64,000 nucleotides of DNA from Phallusia mammillata (GCA_003260075.1 QLIY01000490.1:55541-119540); one strand, 5' to 3'; positions 40,930 through 53,857 are shown, counted from the stretch's first letter. Translations and numbers: made by a program. Notes: generated from the sequence alone by a model not told the origin.

Positions 40930-41550
40930 TGCCGTTTGTACGGGATTTCAATTGACACAAATCCAATTGGGCGCTAGCCCGAAAAGATTATTTGTCGATG
41001 TTTTGTGCTGATACAATTTTGCGGTGGGTTAGGGCGATCGATGTTCTTTTGGGTCGTATATCAACGTGTGTTAATGGCCCGTGTTTAGTCAATCTTTTGT
41101 ATTAAGCGACCCAACATTGAAATGTTGGAGTTTTAAGGGGTTCAACCAACTATATTTGCAGTGTTTTTTGTCCGCTTGCACAAATGGTTGCAAAATAGCG
41201 ATTTTTGGATAGAGGTTTTGTTGTTAAAGTGGGGGGGGGGTCGTTTGTACGGGATTTCAATTGACACAAATCCAATAGGGCGCTAGCCCGAAAAGATTAT
41301 TTGTCGATGTTTTGTGCTGATGCAATTTTGCGGTGGGTTAGGGCTAAGTCCCAGCGATCGATGTTCTTTGGGGTCGTATATCAACGTGTGTTATAGGCCC
41401 GTGTTTAGTCAATCTTTTATGTAAGCGACCCAACATTGAAATGCTGGAGTTTTGAGGGGATTCAACCAACTATATTTGCAGTGTTTTTTGTCCGCTTGCA
41501 CGAATGGTTGCAAAATAGCGATTTTTGGATAGAGGTTTTGTTGTTAAAGT
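40930..41550. repeat. Poly-G-bridged duplication, about 0.3 kb units
   Basis: Copy 1 (40930-41230) and copy 2 (41241-41550), from cgtttgtacgggatttcaat to gaggttttgttgttaaagt, flank ten G at 41231-41240. Copy 2 has a small insertion, ctaagtcccag. Confidence 0.93.
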
Positions 41551-43868
41551 TGACCAACTCGTTTAAATCAAATTTCATAACATCCGAAGGCATACATTTC
41601 GGGTTAAAAGGCTAACATTTCAAACAATGTCCTAATTACGCTTTCGCACGTTTTTTGAGCTATTCATGTTTTAAGGTTGCTTATTTTGTCAAATAAATTT
41701 TGAGGTGTTGTCGTGGTACACCATTTGCTACTGAATGAAACCGACACCAAAAACGGGCGTGATGGTTAACAATTAGTATTCGATGCTTCATTTACAGGGG
41801 GGGGGGTTGGTGGTAGATGATAAGGTAAATACTGGACGGATGCATCACAGTAATATGTTAAACACATGTATTTTTTTATTGTTTTTATATGTACTTATAG
41901 GACTAAGTTAGGCCACGCTGTGAGTGGTAGAGCTGTAGGGCGAAACAAAGCAATCCATACGCCATAATTTCATGCCACACAGAAGTATTTAAAAATGTTT
42001 CCGGCTTAGTTGGGAGATTATTTAGATTTTAGGTCTTCTACAATGTTTGGTGAAGCATAAATATGTTTACCAGCTGGAAAACTTTTCATCAAACATTTTC
42101 TAATGCCACGGAAACAGAAAATTGAAATATGGGGGGGGGGTTTTCGCATAAGCTATTTATGNTTTGAATCAAAATACCCATGCATTTGCGGATAGTTAAG
42201 TCATCGAAAACCTACGGGGTATTGTTTCTCCTTTGGTATAGGACAGGGGTCGGCAACCCCTGGCACGCGTGCCAAGGTTGCCCATACCTGCTAGAGGAGC
42301 TATGTTTTGAGGGCTGTATTCGCTTTTTTTTCGCAACACCTCAACGGGATGCAGGGGTCCTCGATTTACATTCCCTGGTTTTAACTGTAAAACGTGGCCT
42401 TTGAGGCACTGTAGTTTACTGCATAAGAGGTTTTACTCATTCTTGTATTGCGGCTACAGCTTCGAAGGGCAGTGGATAGGTTTATTGTTTTTACTCTGCG
42501 GTCGCAAAACACCACCGCAATGTATTGGCTGTCAACAAGCGACTGATCTAAAAGTCACGTCCGCTTATCGGCACGCTCGAACCGTCGAAGTGCGTGTTTC
42601 TGCAGGTTTGCCCTTATCAACCAACCGAAACGCGGTTTGTCTTTGATTGGCCGCTTTGAAGGCAAACGTACTAGGCCAGCTGCATGGAATTGCTTCAAAA
42701 TTAGATTTCGCGCAGAAAGGTCTCAATTAGGCCGTAAACAGCGCGAAGGTCCTCGCACTAATTTGCACTTGATTTCCGGCGGGTGACCGCTAATAGAGCA
42801 ACCTTTTTGACGTTTTCTTTGAAAGTGCCTGCCAAATCGAGCACCTTCCGTATACTGATTACGTCAGCTTGCGTGCGCGCAAATTTCTTTTCTGTGACCT
42901 GATCCTTCGACGGATTGATTAAGTGGCATTTCCGGCTCCTAATTAAACTTTCCGCTTTCGCCGGGTGCGCTCAAGGGGAAACCCCGGGTATGATCCGATT
43001 TGGAGTGACTCGAACGGACCATAGAAATTACAGAGTTGGTAAACATACAATTGAGGAAGGAAATATTGAAGGGACGGTGACGTCAATTTCACAAAAGCGA
43101 TGTATTTAAGTCATAATATTGTTTACGCGGCCATTTTGAAAAATGCGATTTAAGGGTCATTGGTGATTTAATTGCTTTACTGGCGTGGATTTGTATAGAA
43201 CTTTGTTGTACCTTTGGAGTGTCTGTTTTGAAAGTTGAATTTAAATCTTTAATATTGATTGTCCTACTGATCTCTTTTGTGCTTTATCTTCTGACAAAGG
43301 CTGTAAGCCAAAAGATTTAAGAATCAGCACAGGTGATGGTCTTACTGGTTGGTTTACATATGCATCAAGTTATTCAGATGAAAAATGTATTGCAAACGTA
43401 AAATCAAGTTAAACAAAAGTGGCAACAGTTGAAGCAATGAAAAATTAAAGAAATAAAGTTCCACTAACAAACAAAGCTACCTTGCAAGCACGGCTGCCGG
43501 AAGCAAACAAGTGGTAATAACCAGGTGTTGCTCGAAGCTTTACGTCACGCAACGAGCAGCCAGAGTTAAGGTCTTGTTAGGACACGGGACACATGTGGAG
43601 GGGACAGGAAAAAAAACAACTCATACACCAAGTCGGGTCAACTAGGGAACGCTGTATAGGGCTGGTCTGATGCGGGCAAATGTCTAAAACATTGGCCTGT
43701 AGCAGACGAACAAAAATCGGACATTTGTTGTCGCACTTGGTACCCTATACAGCGAAATCGTTTTGTCTGGTAACCCGGACATGCTACGAATGAAAGCAAC
43801 TTTTTATATGAGGTAGTCAACGATAATACAAAACGATCGCACAAAAACAAATAAATAATAAAGTTAAG

Positions 43869-44041
43869 ATAAACAAGTAGAAAACTTCGCAAGTTTGAAG
43901 ACAAATTAGCAAAAAAACGTTCAAATTTCACGGCAAGCAATTTAAGTGCAATACCCCCCCCCCGTAGAAAACTTCGCAAGTTTGAAGACAAATTAGCAAA
44001 AAAACGTTCAAGTTTCACGGCAAGCAATTTAAGTGCAATTA
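43869..44041. repeat. Poly-C-bridged direct duplication
   Basis: Copy 1 (43869-43953) and copy 2 (43964-44041), from gtagaaaacttcgcaagttt to caatttaagtgcaat, flank ten C at 43954-43963, directly downstream of the GNAT copy B stop. Confidence 0.92.
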
Positions 44042-44062
44042 GCAAGATGTTTTATTTTGGCG

Positions 44063-45408
44063 TTACACATCCCGCACCATAGTGTGTGCAACACCTTCAC
44101 TTTTTGCCAACGATAGAAATGGTTCCATCGCTTTTTCACCTTCACCTCGCAAACTCTCCGCGTATTCAGCATAAGGAACATTCAAAACACTGCGGAATCC
44201 GACTTTTTGGGCAAGTTTGTATGGTAGCTTCCAACTGCACATGGCAACCATGTTTTTGAGACCACTTTCCTGGGCGTGTTTTACCGATGCCTTCATCAGA
44301 TCTGTGGCGACTCCACATTGGATAGCGCCGGGCTCCACACATATTGCGATATGACGCATGAAACTGTCAGTGCCAAGAAGTTTGGGAACGTCCTTCTCCA
44401 TGTGATGAAGAAACTGTACAGACATGTATCAGTTAAAATTTATATCCGAAAATGTGCTCATTAAAGTTCATGTTACGTTTCTCTTAGTTTAGTTAGCAAG
44501 GTTTGGGATAAACAAATTACCTTAGGTATCAAATTGAGGTAAAAACCGAAGTCGTTTTCCAATTCGTTTTCACTTGAAGGTCCGACCGCATTAAGACGAA
44601 CGCCACAAACTTTCCCGGTTTCTTTATTTCGGGCGATGAATGACGCGTTTTGCACCAAAGCTTCCTGTATAGAAAAAATGTTTAAACTCTGCGTAAAAAC
44701 TTGAACGTGTATGCCGTTGTTTTGGTGTCAATATTGTGTGTCGACATCATCAGAGCGTGTTCTTACAGTGTCTATGACGCAGAGGGCGATCTGTGTTTTT
44801 ATGAATGGATTGGGAGAAATGAAAAGCGATGCACGGCTTGTATATTGTCGGATTACTTCCTGAGGCCAAGTTTACTAGGGGTGGCATGCGACTCCAAATT
44901 ATACAGGTCTACTTTAGGCTGCGTAGTGACACACAATAACAATTATAGCTCTTGTTCAAGGTCATTAATTCACAATTTCACTTTTGGCTATTGAGTGTTT
45001 GCGTTTTTTGTGACTCGATGAGCAATTTGAGTGTTTTTAAACACTTTTAGTAATCACTAAAGGTTAAGTCGGTTTAAAAGAAATTAAACTTACATCAATG
45101 CAATGCTCGACGAACATTCGCGAATTGCTTGGAGTTGCATGTACTGATTGCATCAGGGGTTCACGGGTCACGAATTGACGGGTCATGAAATCGACCATCG
45201 CATCCCGATCATTTGTTGTGCACGGTGTACAGACAATCGAATGCTGACACTGAATTGTGTTCTTCTTTTCCAACTTCTTCACTGGAGATTTAAACAGTTG
45301 CGACAGGACGGTGCTTCCCTTCTCCAAGATCGACGATTGTATTCTGGGTACTGTATCCACCAATGAGATTAGTTTTGTACCGGCATGCAAGGCGTGGCTA
45401 TGGCTCAT
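44063..45408 (-). CDS. GNAT acetyltransferase, aaNAT-like, copy B
   Basis: The paralogue of the 36.1-kb gene with the same architecture: exons 45094-45408, 44521-44664 and 44063-44413, with lengths 315, 144 and 351 bases identical to copy A and also 269 residues. The last exon is nearly identical to copy A, differing at a handful of residues. Exon 1 is more diverged, with a one-residue shift around the QLFKSPVKK segment. It has the same acetyl-CoA loop, GAIQCGVA, with Ile in place of the usual Q/R. Intron sequences are unrelated in length. The two genes are a tandem duplication on the same strand; neither shows a disabling mutation. Confidence 0.85.
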
Positions 45409-45486
45409 TTTTATTCACGGTGGTTTTGTTTTACTCCGTTCAAGTTGCTTGTTGCTTCAGTTTCTGGTTCCTTGTGTTCGGCTGCT

Positions 45487-45494
45487 CTATTTAT
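45487..45494 (-). promoter_or_regulatory. TATA-like motif of GNAT copy B
   Basis: ATAAATAG on the minus strand, about 80-86 bases upstream of the start codon, matching the position of the TATA box in copy A. Confidence 0.45.
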
Positions 45495-47748
45495 TGGGCA
45501 CCCGTAGGACCAGAAAAAGATCTCCCTAACGATTTTTTCCCTGCACGTGATCCAGATGTCGGCGTTTATACACGCCTCATTCACTTATGTCAATAGCCAA
45601 GTCCACTGGTATACGTGACGGAGCGCGCGTCGCTTTCCCAGGTACGCCATATGTCGTGTCGTCATCACCAGTGACGTCAGAGTTTCGCAATCAGGAGTGA
45701 CGTGCGGTCCCATGTCGGGGATCAACGAACGGTCGAATTACCTTAACCCGGCAGTAAAATAAGTTAATGAGGACACTGCGAGTTCTGAAAGCGTACCGCT
45801 AACAGTGACTAATAAAACTCGAATCGTTTGTTTAATTAAGTGTAACGATTTGATCAGATCGCTTTAGAAGCTAAAATTGATCTATCCTTCTTGGGTTCAG
45901 ACGTTAATGCTGTACTTGCTGTGTAAAAAAGAATTGTTGCCAGAGAACATTTTGAAAACACCTAGAAAAATTATGTACGCTGTGAGTTTTGAGTTTTCAT
46001 GATGCCTAATGAAAGTAAACCTCATTTAACTTTAACCGAACTGTATTCATTTTTTTACCTTAAGCCAATATGTTATTTTTTCTGTAGACACCAAAAGTCT
46101 ATTGCATACCAACTGTATGCAGATGTCGTCCATTTCCTCGTATTCACTAACATTGCCTTGCAGTCCGACTTAGCGCACTGTCTTGTAGCCCAAAGTTGAG
46201 TGGTGCATGTCAATTTACACGGAAGGAAGCAATTCCTAAACGGATCTTGTGGTTAAGTCTATCGACCAAAATGCAAACAGTTGGGCAGATGTGGAAAAGG
46301 GGCAAAGGGCGTATATTATGGCTTATAGGAACCGCTTGTTTTATGTTATCGTTATGCACACATTTCTACTTGTTTAACGTTGCACTGAACAGTTACCTAA
46401 GCCAGTTGTCACGATCACGTTTCAAATCGTTTGCAACGTTGGACTCTGCGAACCGACACCGGATTTTTACAAGACAACCTTGGTTTGAAACGACGCCGGT
46501 CGTTTATTCCATCCTGCGAACGTGACAAAAATATATACGATTCCTTACTGTTGGCCACAGTCTCCTTTTTGCGGCGGGTACAATCAGCGGTTCATTTCGA
46601 AACATGCCAATTGGATTTTGTTTCACTGTCGGCCTCCTGAACTCAACCCATCTCTTAAAACTTGTTGAAGTGTCACACGTCTACGTGCTCGCAAATGTAC
46701 ACTTCTTCGACCGCATGTATCGTTTCCAATGGCAACTGTTGAAGTTTGGTAGCCTAAAGTGAAAATTGTCTTTTGCTACAGCGTCTGTCTATATGACTGC
46801 TTATATTCAAATCGGGTTCGAAGTATCGCTGATCAAATTGAATTTAATGGGGCATTTTAAGTAGGGTTTTTCTGGCCTAAGTTTTCGGGTTATTCCTGAC
46901 GCCCCGTTTATCCGAGCTCAGTGTCACGTTCGCATTAAACCACATCAGCCGGTTGGCATTATTCGTCCATGAAAGGAAAAGGCGGGCTTGATTGGGCGGT
47001 TGGAAACGTTTTTCCAATATTTGTTTGGGTAACCATAAAATGCCGAGAAAGAAATTAGACCGACTCCCAACTGCACGTGCGCTTGTCTGATACAAAATTC
47101 CCGCTGTCGAAAGTGATTAAAATGTCATACAGTAAGAAAGTTTTGTTTTTTGTACACTATACGTTCAAACCACGACAAAACGCATATCAATATTCCGAAT
47201 GTAAATGAAAGCGAAACAAAAATCGAAATTGGCCCGTTTCCGGGACTTGCGCTTCAAGAAAAGCCCCCTAATGGAAAAAGATTACAAGCTCGTTTGGGTT
47301 TTGAAGTTAAAAAACTAAGTGTTTGTGACTTTTCAAATCAAATTGAAACGAATTCCACGGCGCCAAGTATGACAAACGAAAGAAGCTTTTAAACCAATTT
47401 AACCTTTTAGGAAAGCCGTTTGCCTCAAGGGAAGTTTGCGGAAAAAGCCGTTCTGAAACTTATTGCATGATATAATGGTTAATTTTAGCATCGAGTTACT
47501 TTTGCCTTAAAGTTTGCTGAAAACGGTTTTAGTAAGTTGTGTATTAAAATAGTTTTAAGTGCATTTACATAAATTTCTTAAACGAAGTAACCACGTAAAC
47601 ACTTGATGTAACACTATCGCGGAAATAGCGGCAAACTTGATCATGCGACGCTCGTCTTTGTGGCAACCCCGGGGCTAAGCAACAAACCAAAGTTGGTTGA
47701 TATTTAATACGACCATGCAAACGAGCAGTAGACTACACAGTATATTTA
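45495..47748. other. Intergenic, GC-richer at left
   Basis: The spacer between GNAT copy B and the plus-strand CUB-MAM gene. CpG-richer sequence at 45.53-45.75 kb may belong to the copy B promoter. Apart from the doubtful frame at 46.27 kb, nothing was recognised. Confidence 0.4.
46271..46525 (+). CDS. Possible type II membrane protein exon
   Basis: An 84-codon frame from ATG. The N-terminus is short and basic (WKRGKGR), followed by one hydrophobic stretch of about 20 residues and then a polar Ser/Arg-rich stem. This is the layout of a type II Golgi enzyme anchor. No catalytic domain, donor site or downstream exon was found before the next gene at 47.75 kb. The neighbouring frame continues open past the stop, so a frame break or missed intron is possible. 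Family unknown; it may be chance. Confidence 0.2.
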   Translation: MQTVGQMWKRGKGRILWLIGTACFMLSLCTHFYLFNVALNSYLSQLSRSRFKSFATLDSANRHRIFTRQPWFETTPVVYSILRT

Positions 47749-50700
47749 ATGTCGCTGTACAGAATGAGTTTGAGATTACAACAAGTGTTGTTTCTGATTT
47801 GTGCCTGTTATACGTACGGACAAGTTCAAAAACGTAAGTGCAATGAATAAATGCTATACTTAATTGTTAGTTTGCATCTGTGCATAAAGCTGCTTAACTT
47901 GCGGGTTACAAGAACAGCGACAACAAAACTTTTAACGTGCATATATAGTCGTCAGTACTGCTAATCGATTTTGAAGCGCAGACGGATTTACATACAATTT
48001 CATTGGGTCATGCCCAATATTTGCGATGTGGTTTCATGATGTAATATGCGATTCAATAAACAAAGTTTTTGTGGCCCAGCCCGTCGTTCGTCGTGCCGTT
48101 ACGGGCTTTTTCATTATGAAGAGAGAAATTTAAAGCACGTACTGACACCACGTGTATGTTTTAGTTTATTGTTTATTGAATTGCTTAAATGATTTTGTAC
48201 TAAGGTTTATTTTTTGATTAGGTTTTTTTCAACCCCTCTAATATTGATATTCTTTGGGTGGTGATAAAATTGGTATAGCATCTCAATTCTAAAGGATGCT
48301 TACAATTCAAATAACTTATATTTTTGATATTTTACAACAGCGAATGTAGAAGGCTCGTGCAACGTAGAAATACACGAAGGTACAAGTGGATTGATTGCAA
48401 GTCCCGGTTTTCCTCACAGCAACTATTCGAATGATGTTATTTGCACGTACAGGATCGTAGCTCCAGTTGGATCCCACATTGCCGTACGTAGATCTTTTTA
48501 TTGTTCAAAATGTCCAAAATTTCTTATTTGGTGCATACGGAAGTGGCGATGCAAGACTATCATACGATTAATACTAAAAATCAAACAAAAAAATCACCCG
48601 CCCATGAAGTCTGACATCACAGCTTGTTTTTCCACCATAAAAACTACTTCATGTTTCGAGCAAAAAAATTTGAAAGGTACATGCCTTCTGTTGATTTTAT
48701 TTTACCTGACTTTGACAATAGAATTTTTTTTTTGATGTTTTACACACTGGTTTGTATCTTTTTGCTCAGAATATTTAGAACCGTGTATTGCGTACATTAC
48801 TCAATGTTTGTTTTAGTACATTACATGCAGTTGCTTCTCCTACCCTCGAACGAGTGTCATTCGTACATGCTGCTGCTATCTTTTCCAAACAAATGAAATT
48901 ATTTGCAGTATCGAAGCTTGTACATGGATTTAGAGCGTCGGGGTCGGACAAATTGTTACGATGCCGTCAATATCCACTTTGTTGACGATGATAATTCTAC
49001 GTTAGGCCTGGAGCAGTATTGCGATCAGGAGGAAATCTTCATCGATGCAACGCCCGGCAACACCTTGTTGTGAGTTTATCCGTACCTTGTTTATGGATCA
49101 AACTGATACAGTATATTTGTGCCAATAAACATTTGCTGCGGGTTGTAATCCCTTCGCACGTTTGTATATTAAAACCTTTTTGGCCAGCAAACTGATTTGA
49201 TGCAGGTCTATCCATTTTACAGGTTTATTACTGTAATGCCATTCGCGACAATACAATTTCTGTTTTCATGTTTCCCAAATTTTACTTTTTTAGAGTTGAA
49301 TTCTTTAGCGACGATACTGTCAGCGCATCCGGATTCGTGATCGAGTGGACTGTGGTTAATCCCGCAGCGATGCCACCGCAGCTTAACTGTGATTTTGACG
49401 GAGCCTTTGCCCTCTGTCCAGGTTTGTTTGTTGCTTATCTTTTCACATTGAAGCGGGTTTTACTTAAGTTGTTCGATTTGTAGCCCATTGTGTTATCAAT
49501 CCTCTTTTCTGTAGTGTATGGACAAGTGTATTTAACATGAAGTTGCAAACAAACACGTATTTGATGTTTCGAGGCGTTTCACACGTTTTGCAAAGGAATC
49601 ATCCTGATTTTGCTCAGGTTGGACTCAAATCCAGTCTGACGACAACTTCGATTGGTCGTTCACGCGAGGATCGACCCCTACTAGGGACACTGGGCCACAC
49701 TTTGACCACAACACCGAAAGCGGTGGTAAGGAAAAAAACAGCGCCGTAAATTGTAGATGTTGAGTGCAAGATTAATAAAGAAATTAAAAAACTGATAAAT
49801 CGTCGCGGTTTTATTTAGAATGATTTATGTATGTTTTTTTGAACTGACTTTGATCATTCTATTCAGAGGGACGATATGCTTTTATCGAAGCTTCGGGCGT
49901 TACCGTGGATCAGTTTGCTCAGCTTGCCTCACCACCCATCGATGGTAAGTTACCCATTTTTTTCATCACTTATGTATCTACCAAGATGGAGCTATTAATC
50001 CTGTTTCTGGGTATATACAACCACTACATTTATAACAAAACATTGTTTATGAAGTGATTAATCCGGTTTATATAGGTTTTATTGTGCTTAACAACGCTTT
50101 AAGCTATAATGAACCGAGCAAGCAAATACTAAACTACATTAGAGCTTGGGTTTTTGTTTTTTTTTAAAAAAAAGGTCATAAATTTATTTTCTTATGTGTG
50201 TTGTTAATCACAAGACATAAAATACACACTGATTCGTGAACTGTGTCATATTAGGTAAATGGAGAACCTCAAACGACGTCATCGATAAGGATTCGTAGAA
50301 AAGTTGTTTGAAATTACGCACTTAAGTAAACTTTCAGTAGCTACAACATGGCAGTCGGATTTACACTACGCCCTTTATCGAAAGCGTTTCTCATTGGTGT
50401 TTTGCATACGTGACATGTTATGCCTCATCAGTAGCACTCGATGATGCCAGTGAACCTTTTTACCAATTACTCACGCCTAAATACACAGGATTGTAACATC
50501 GATTTAAAAGAAGCAAGTCAACTGTCCATACATGTGTAGTGTCAAAGCGCTGTTATTTTCCTTGCATTGATGGAATGTGGATTGTCGACTTTGATTATCC
50601 TTTAAGAAGCTTTATTATGTAAGCATGTACCAAAAGGTTTTAACGACGGTGCCGATAATTTTGACTCTGCAATCGAAATCGCATTAAAGGCATTGTAACT

Positions 50701-53700
50701 TGTCGAAAGAACTTAGTTGCCGTGACTGTGTTTTGATCACTATAAAAGGATTAAGTCCCTTTGCTATTTTAATTTCTTGATATGCTTATGAAAGTTTTTC
50801 GGTTCGATTTTCAAATGGTAGGAAAACAAATTCGAAAAACAGTCTCAAAATAGTATAGTTTTCGAACTATGAACAAACCTGGTGATGCCTTGAGAGCAGA
50901 TGATATTAAACACTGCTATAGTTCACACGTTGTTCTAAAGTCAACACCACAACACCGTACGATGTTAGACAACAAACATACTACGATCTGTGTATAAATA
51001 TATATACCTAGCGCTTGTCATGTACGCCATTGACTCACACGTTAAACTACCCCGTTAATTTGAAACAGTTACAACTAATTTAAAACATAACGCTTTAAAA
51101 GTTTTGCCATTTATTTCGAACAAAAATATTACTTTTGTTCCTTAAACATAAGACGACAAATATGTATGAATTTGCGAAATTCCAAATTTATTTACGTTTT
51201 CAAATTTAGTTATTGCTCGTGATTGATCTGCTTTGATTATGAAATCTTTACTGGATACGAATATAAACCCTAGCTTGCTAAAAAAATTACTTCGTCAAAT
51301 GCTAAGTCAATTCATTTCTTGTTTTTGATTTGACTAACATCTTGTTGCCGTTGTCATACTTTAGTATTTGTGTAGGGGACTTGACCCACTGTCTACAGTT
51401 TTGGTATCACGCAAGAGGCAAAGGGGTCGGTAGTTTGGCCGTATATCGAAAGTTTGACGACAGCAACCATGAAGTATTGTGGTTGTCCGGACCTCAAACG
51501 AGCGAGGATTGGCAACCAGTCAACCTAACACTTCCCGTAACCTTCTACACCGCCCAGGTAACTGTTGAACTTCATTGAGTTTTATGGCTGTTTGTACAAA
51601 TACGTCAAAGCTAGAGTTGAAACAGTTCGATTTAAAGTAAAACCACTAAACTATTTTAAAGTGGCAATAGGCGTTTTTATAGTTACAAAGGGCGTTTTTA
51701 GATTTGTTCTGTAATAGCAGTGCACGTACAAACAAAACACTAAACGTTTAACCAAGCCCTTGACTGATCTTTAAAAATCGTTGAGCTTTATTTTGTAGTT
51801 GATTGATACTACAATATGATACAATATCAGAGAGTCCGTCCGTCGCCAAATACTAAACAATTAAATTATGAGCAGAGGGTGTATTACGCATTTGATTTGC
51901 CAAGTTCCTCAAATTTGGTCAACTCTCGATTTACAATCTTTCAAGCCACCGTTGCCAGGATTTGTCAAATAAATTTCTAACCACTGGCTCCTGTCGAACC
52001 CACATTAAAGGAGCCATAAATCTTCACAATTCATTGTCGAGATCAAAAGCCTTTTCCCACTCCGCATGTTTTTCTGCTGCATTGATTTGGCAAAGGTGTG
52101 GCACGACGGGTTAGTTCTTTCGACCTGTCCACTTTCCCAAATTGTGCTAAAATAGACTTATTTGCACACAAAGTTCATGCATACAATTTCACAAAAGCTC
52201 TGCTCTTACTTCTCTTTTTGCAGAGCTGTCGAGTCAAGATGTTTATAGGCTGCGGGGTTTGGGATTCATATTCGGTCATTTTTGCCGTAATTATTCTTTT
52301 GTTATTCTGATTTTCGGACATTTTGCAAACAATCGGATCGTATTTTTAACATGTACTTTCAGGTTGTGGTCCAACCTTTGGTCGCTTTAGGTCCGAAATT
52401 TCGTTTTTGCTTTAATGTGTAAAATGCTTAACATCTGAACGCGCCAACATTTGCATAATTTATCTGAAAATAGTCAATCTTTCTTCAGATAATTTTTGAG
52501 GCCACTAGGGGTAACAGCTTCTTTTCGGATTTGGCAATCGATGACATCAAGTTCAACGTTGGTTTGTGTGTGAACTCCCAATCGCTTCTGGACGCAGAGG
52601 AAACCACCCAGGCGTTGACGCAACTGCGAGTGTCACCCAGCACACACACCACTCAAGGTGGGTTGTAACGAGCCGCAAACGAGCCGGTCCACTTGGAACC
52701 GTTAACTGGCAAATTGCGTCAGAACCTTTTACCGCAGTTCAATTGGAGCAGCGTATTTGCAAGAAAAGTTCAAAATCTGATTTTGTGCTGCAATATCAAC
52801 GGAGCAGATTGGATATAGATTAGACGGCGTAATTCGCGATGGACAGGCTACCATTATTGTGCAAAATATCGTAAAAGTTTGGTGGATGCTTGTTACTATC
52901 AAGTTTCACCTCTGGGCCACCATAAGGCATGTCTTTAAAGGTGGAATTTGGCAGCTGTTTTCTGTCGCATTACGAACTGAGGCAATATTCCGCTTACGAC
53001 ATTATGTGAATAAACTCTAGATGAACTACGATCTTGTACATCCATTTATGGTTCCTAATGCTGTGTAGATTGCGAGAAGGACGAGTTCGCTTGTATACGT
53101 TCAAACGAGTGCATCAAGCGAGAGCAAGTTTGTGATGACATCATTGACTGCACGCAGGGTTCCGACGAAGATTGGTGTTTTTGTGAGTTTTCCCAGCATA
53201 TAACCTTAACCCCCAAAAGTATTCAGAATTAACTATTCAGTGTGTTTCCTTAACAGCTGAATGGTGTCCTGGCAACCAGTATTGGGGAGCTTGTGTGGAC
53301 GGGTGCAACTATACTTGTGCTGACGGACCAACATCGCCACTTTGTGACCGAAAGTGTGCATACCGATGTGCTTGTCCACCGGGAGCGCCTGTACTACACA
53401 ATGGATGGTCTGCTTTTAGCGTTCTTGTTGTTGCTGCTATTTTGGTTTTTCGCATTTTTTCAAGGTTGCGTGTTTTATGGCAGGTGCATACAATTCTCTG
53501 AATGCCCGTCGGACATAGTGACTGAGGTAATCACAAGACAAACAAAGGAAAAAGTCCACGGCGAGGTGATGACACTTTACGAGAAAATCGGCTACGAAAT
53601 TAAGGTACACAAACAAAAAATAAAATCAAAACTTGTGAATGAATTATGTTGTACCGTATCATTTAAATCTGTTTACGCCTTTATGGTGTTGTACAATACA

Positions 53701-53799
53701 ATTGCAGAAAAAAACGAAGTAACATGTACAAGTGCAAAGGCGGAAGACTCATCTACTGCCCAGATTGGTGACTCTGTAAAAATAACATTAGTTCTATAA
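47749..53799 (+). CDS. Secreted CUB-MAM-LDLa-TIL protein
   Basis: Exons 47749-47833, 48341-48483, 48909-49069, 49294-49421, 49618-49725, 49867-49944, 51376-51557, 52489-52657, 53069-53182, 53257-53407 and 53484-53604 (or onward) join in phase to about 480 residues. Order: signal peptide (VLFLICACYTYG); CUB about 36-150 (SPGFPHSNYS); MAM from Cys162 (WTQIQSDDNFDW, RYAFIEAS, QFWYHARGKGVGSL, AIDDI); LDL-receptor class A 353-388 (six Cys, ending GSDEDWC); Cys-rich TIL-like module (CAYRCACPPGAP, then WCIQFSECP across a weak GTCTGC donor). Such proteins are extracellular matrix or surface-coat components. The 3' end is uncertain: either a donor at 53605, or read-through to a stop at 53797-53799. 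It converges on a paralogue. Confidence 0.82.
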
Positions 53800-53857
53800 C
53801 TTTTTGAAAACAAAGTGTGTTATTTTCTGCGAATATACTCTAAATGCCAAGGTTGTT

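Larger units (their letters stand above)
39700..42130. repeat. Inverted repeat pair around duplicated blocks
   Basis: Sequence at about 41.87-42.13 kb is the reverse complement of about 39.70-39.93 kb together with 40.12-40.17 kb. Landmarks are tttaaatacttctgtgtggc, ctccaccactcacag and tttctgtttccgtggcatt. The inverted copy ends at a G10 run (42131-42140), and other G runs lie at 39964-39974, 40179-40189, 40327-40336 and 41797-41806. Copies differ by substitutions and indels. Confidence 0.8.
37630..44062. other. Rearranged spacer between the GNAT paralogues
   Basis: No gene recognised. The stretch is dominated by duplicated blocks bridged by G or C runs (listed separately) and by one inverted repeat pair. 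A hAT-like left end, caggggtcggcaacc, lies at about 42.24 kb without a matching right end. GC- and CpG-richer sequence runs from about 42.4 to 43.0 kb. Confidence 0.5.

Noticed and set aside
44686..44994. Cys-rich, signal-peptide-like frame antisense in GNAT copy B intron 1
   Set aside because: No in-frame ATG and no acceptor site. Despite several Cys and a hydrophobic start it looks like a chance frame.
53293..53483. Transmembrane segment in the plus-strand CUB-MAM gene (LLLAFLLLLLFWFFAFF-like frame)
   Set aside because: This Leu/Phe-rich stretch is better explained as intron sequence. Removing it restores a normal Cys-module ending, WCIQFSECP, matching the paralogue.
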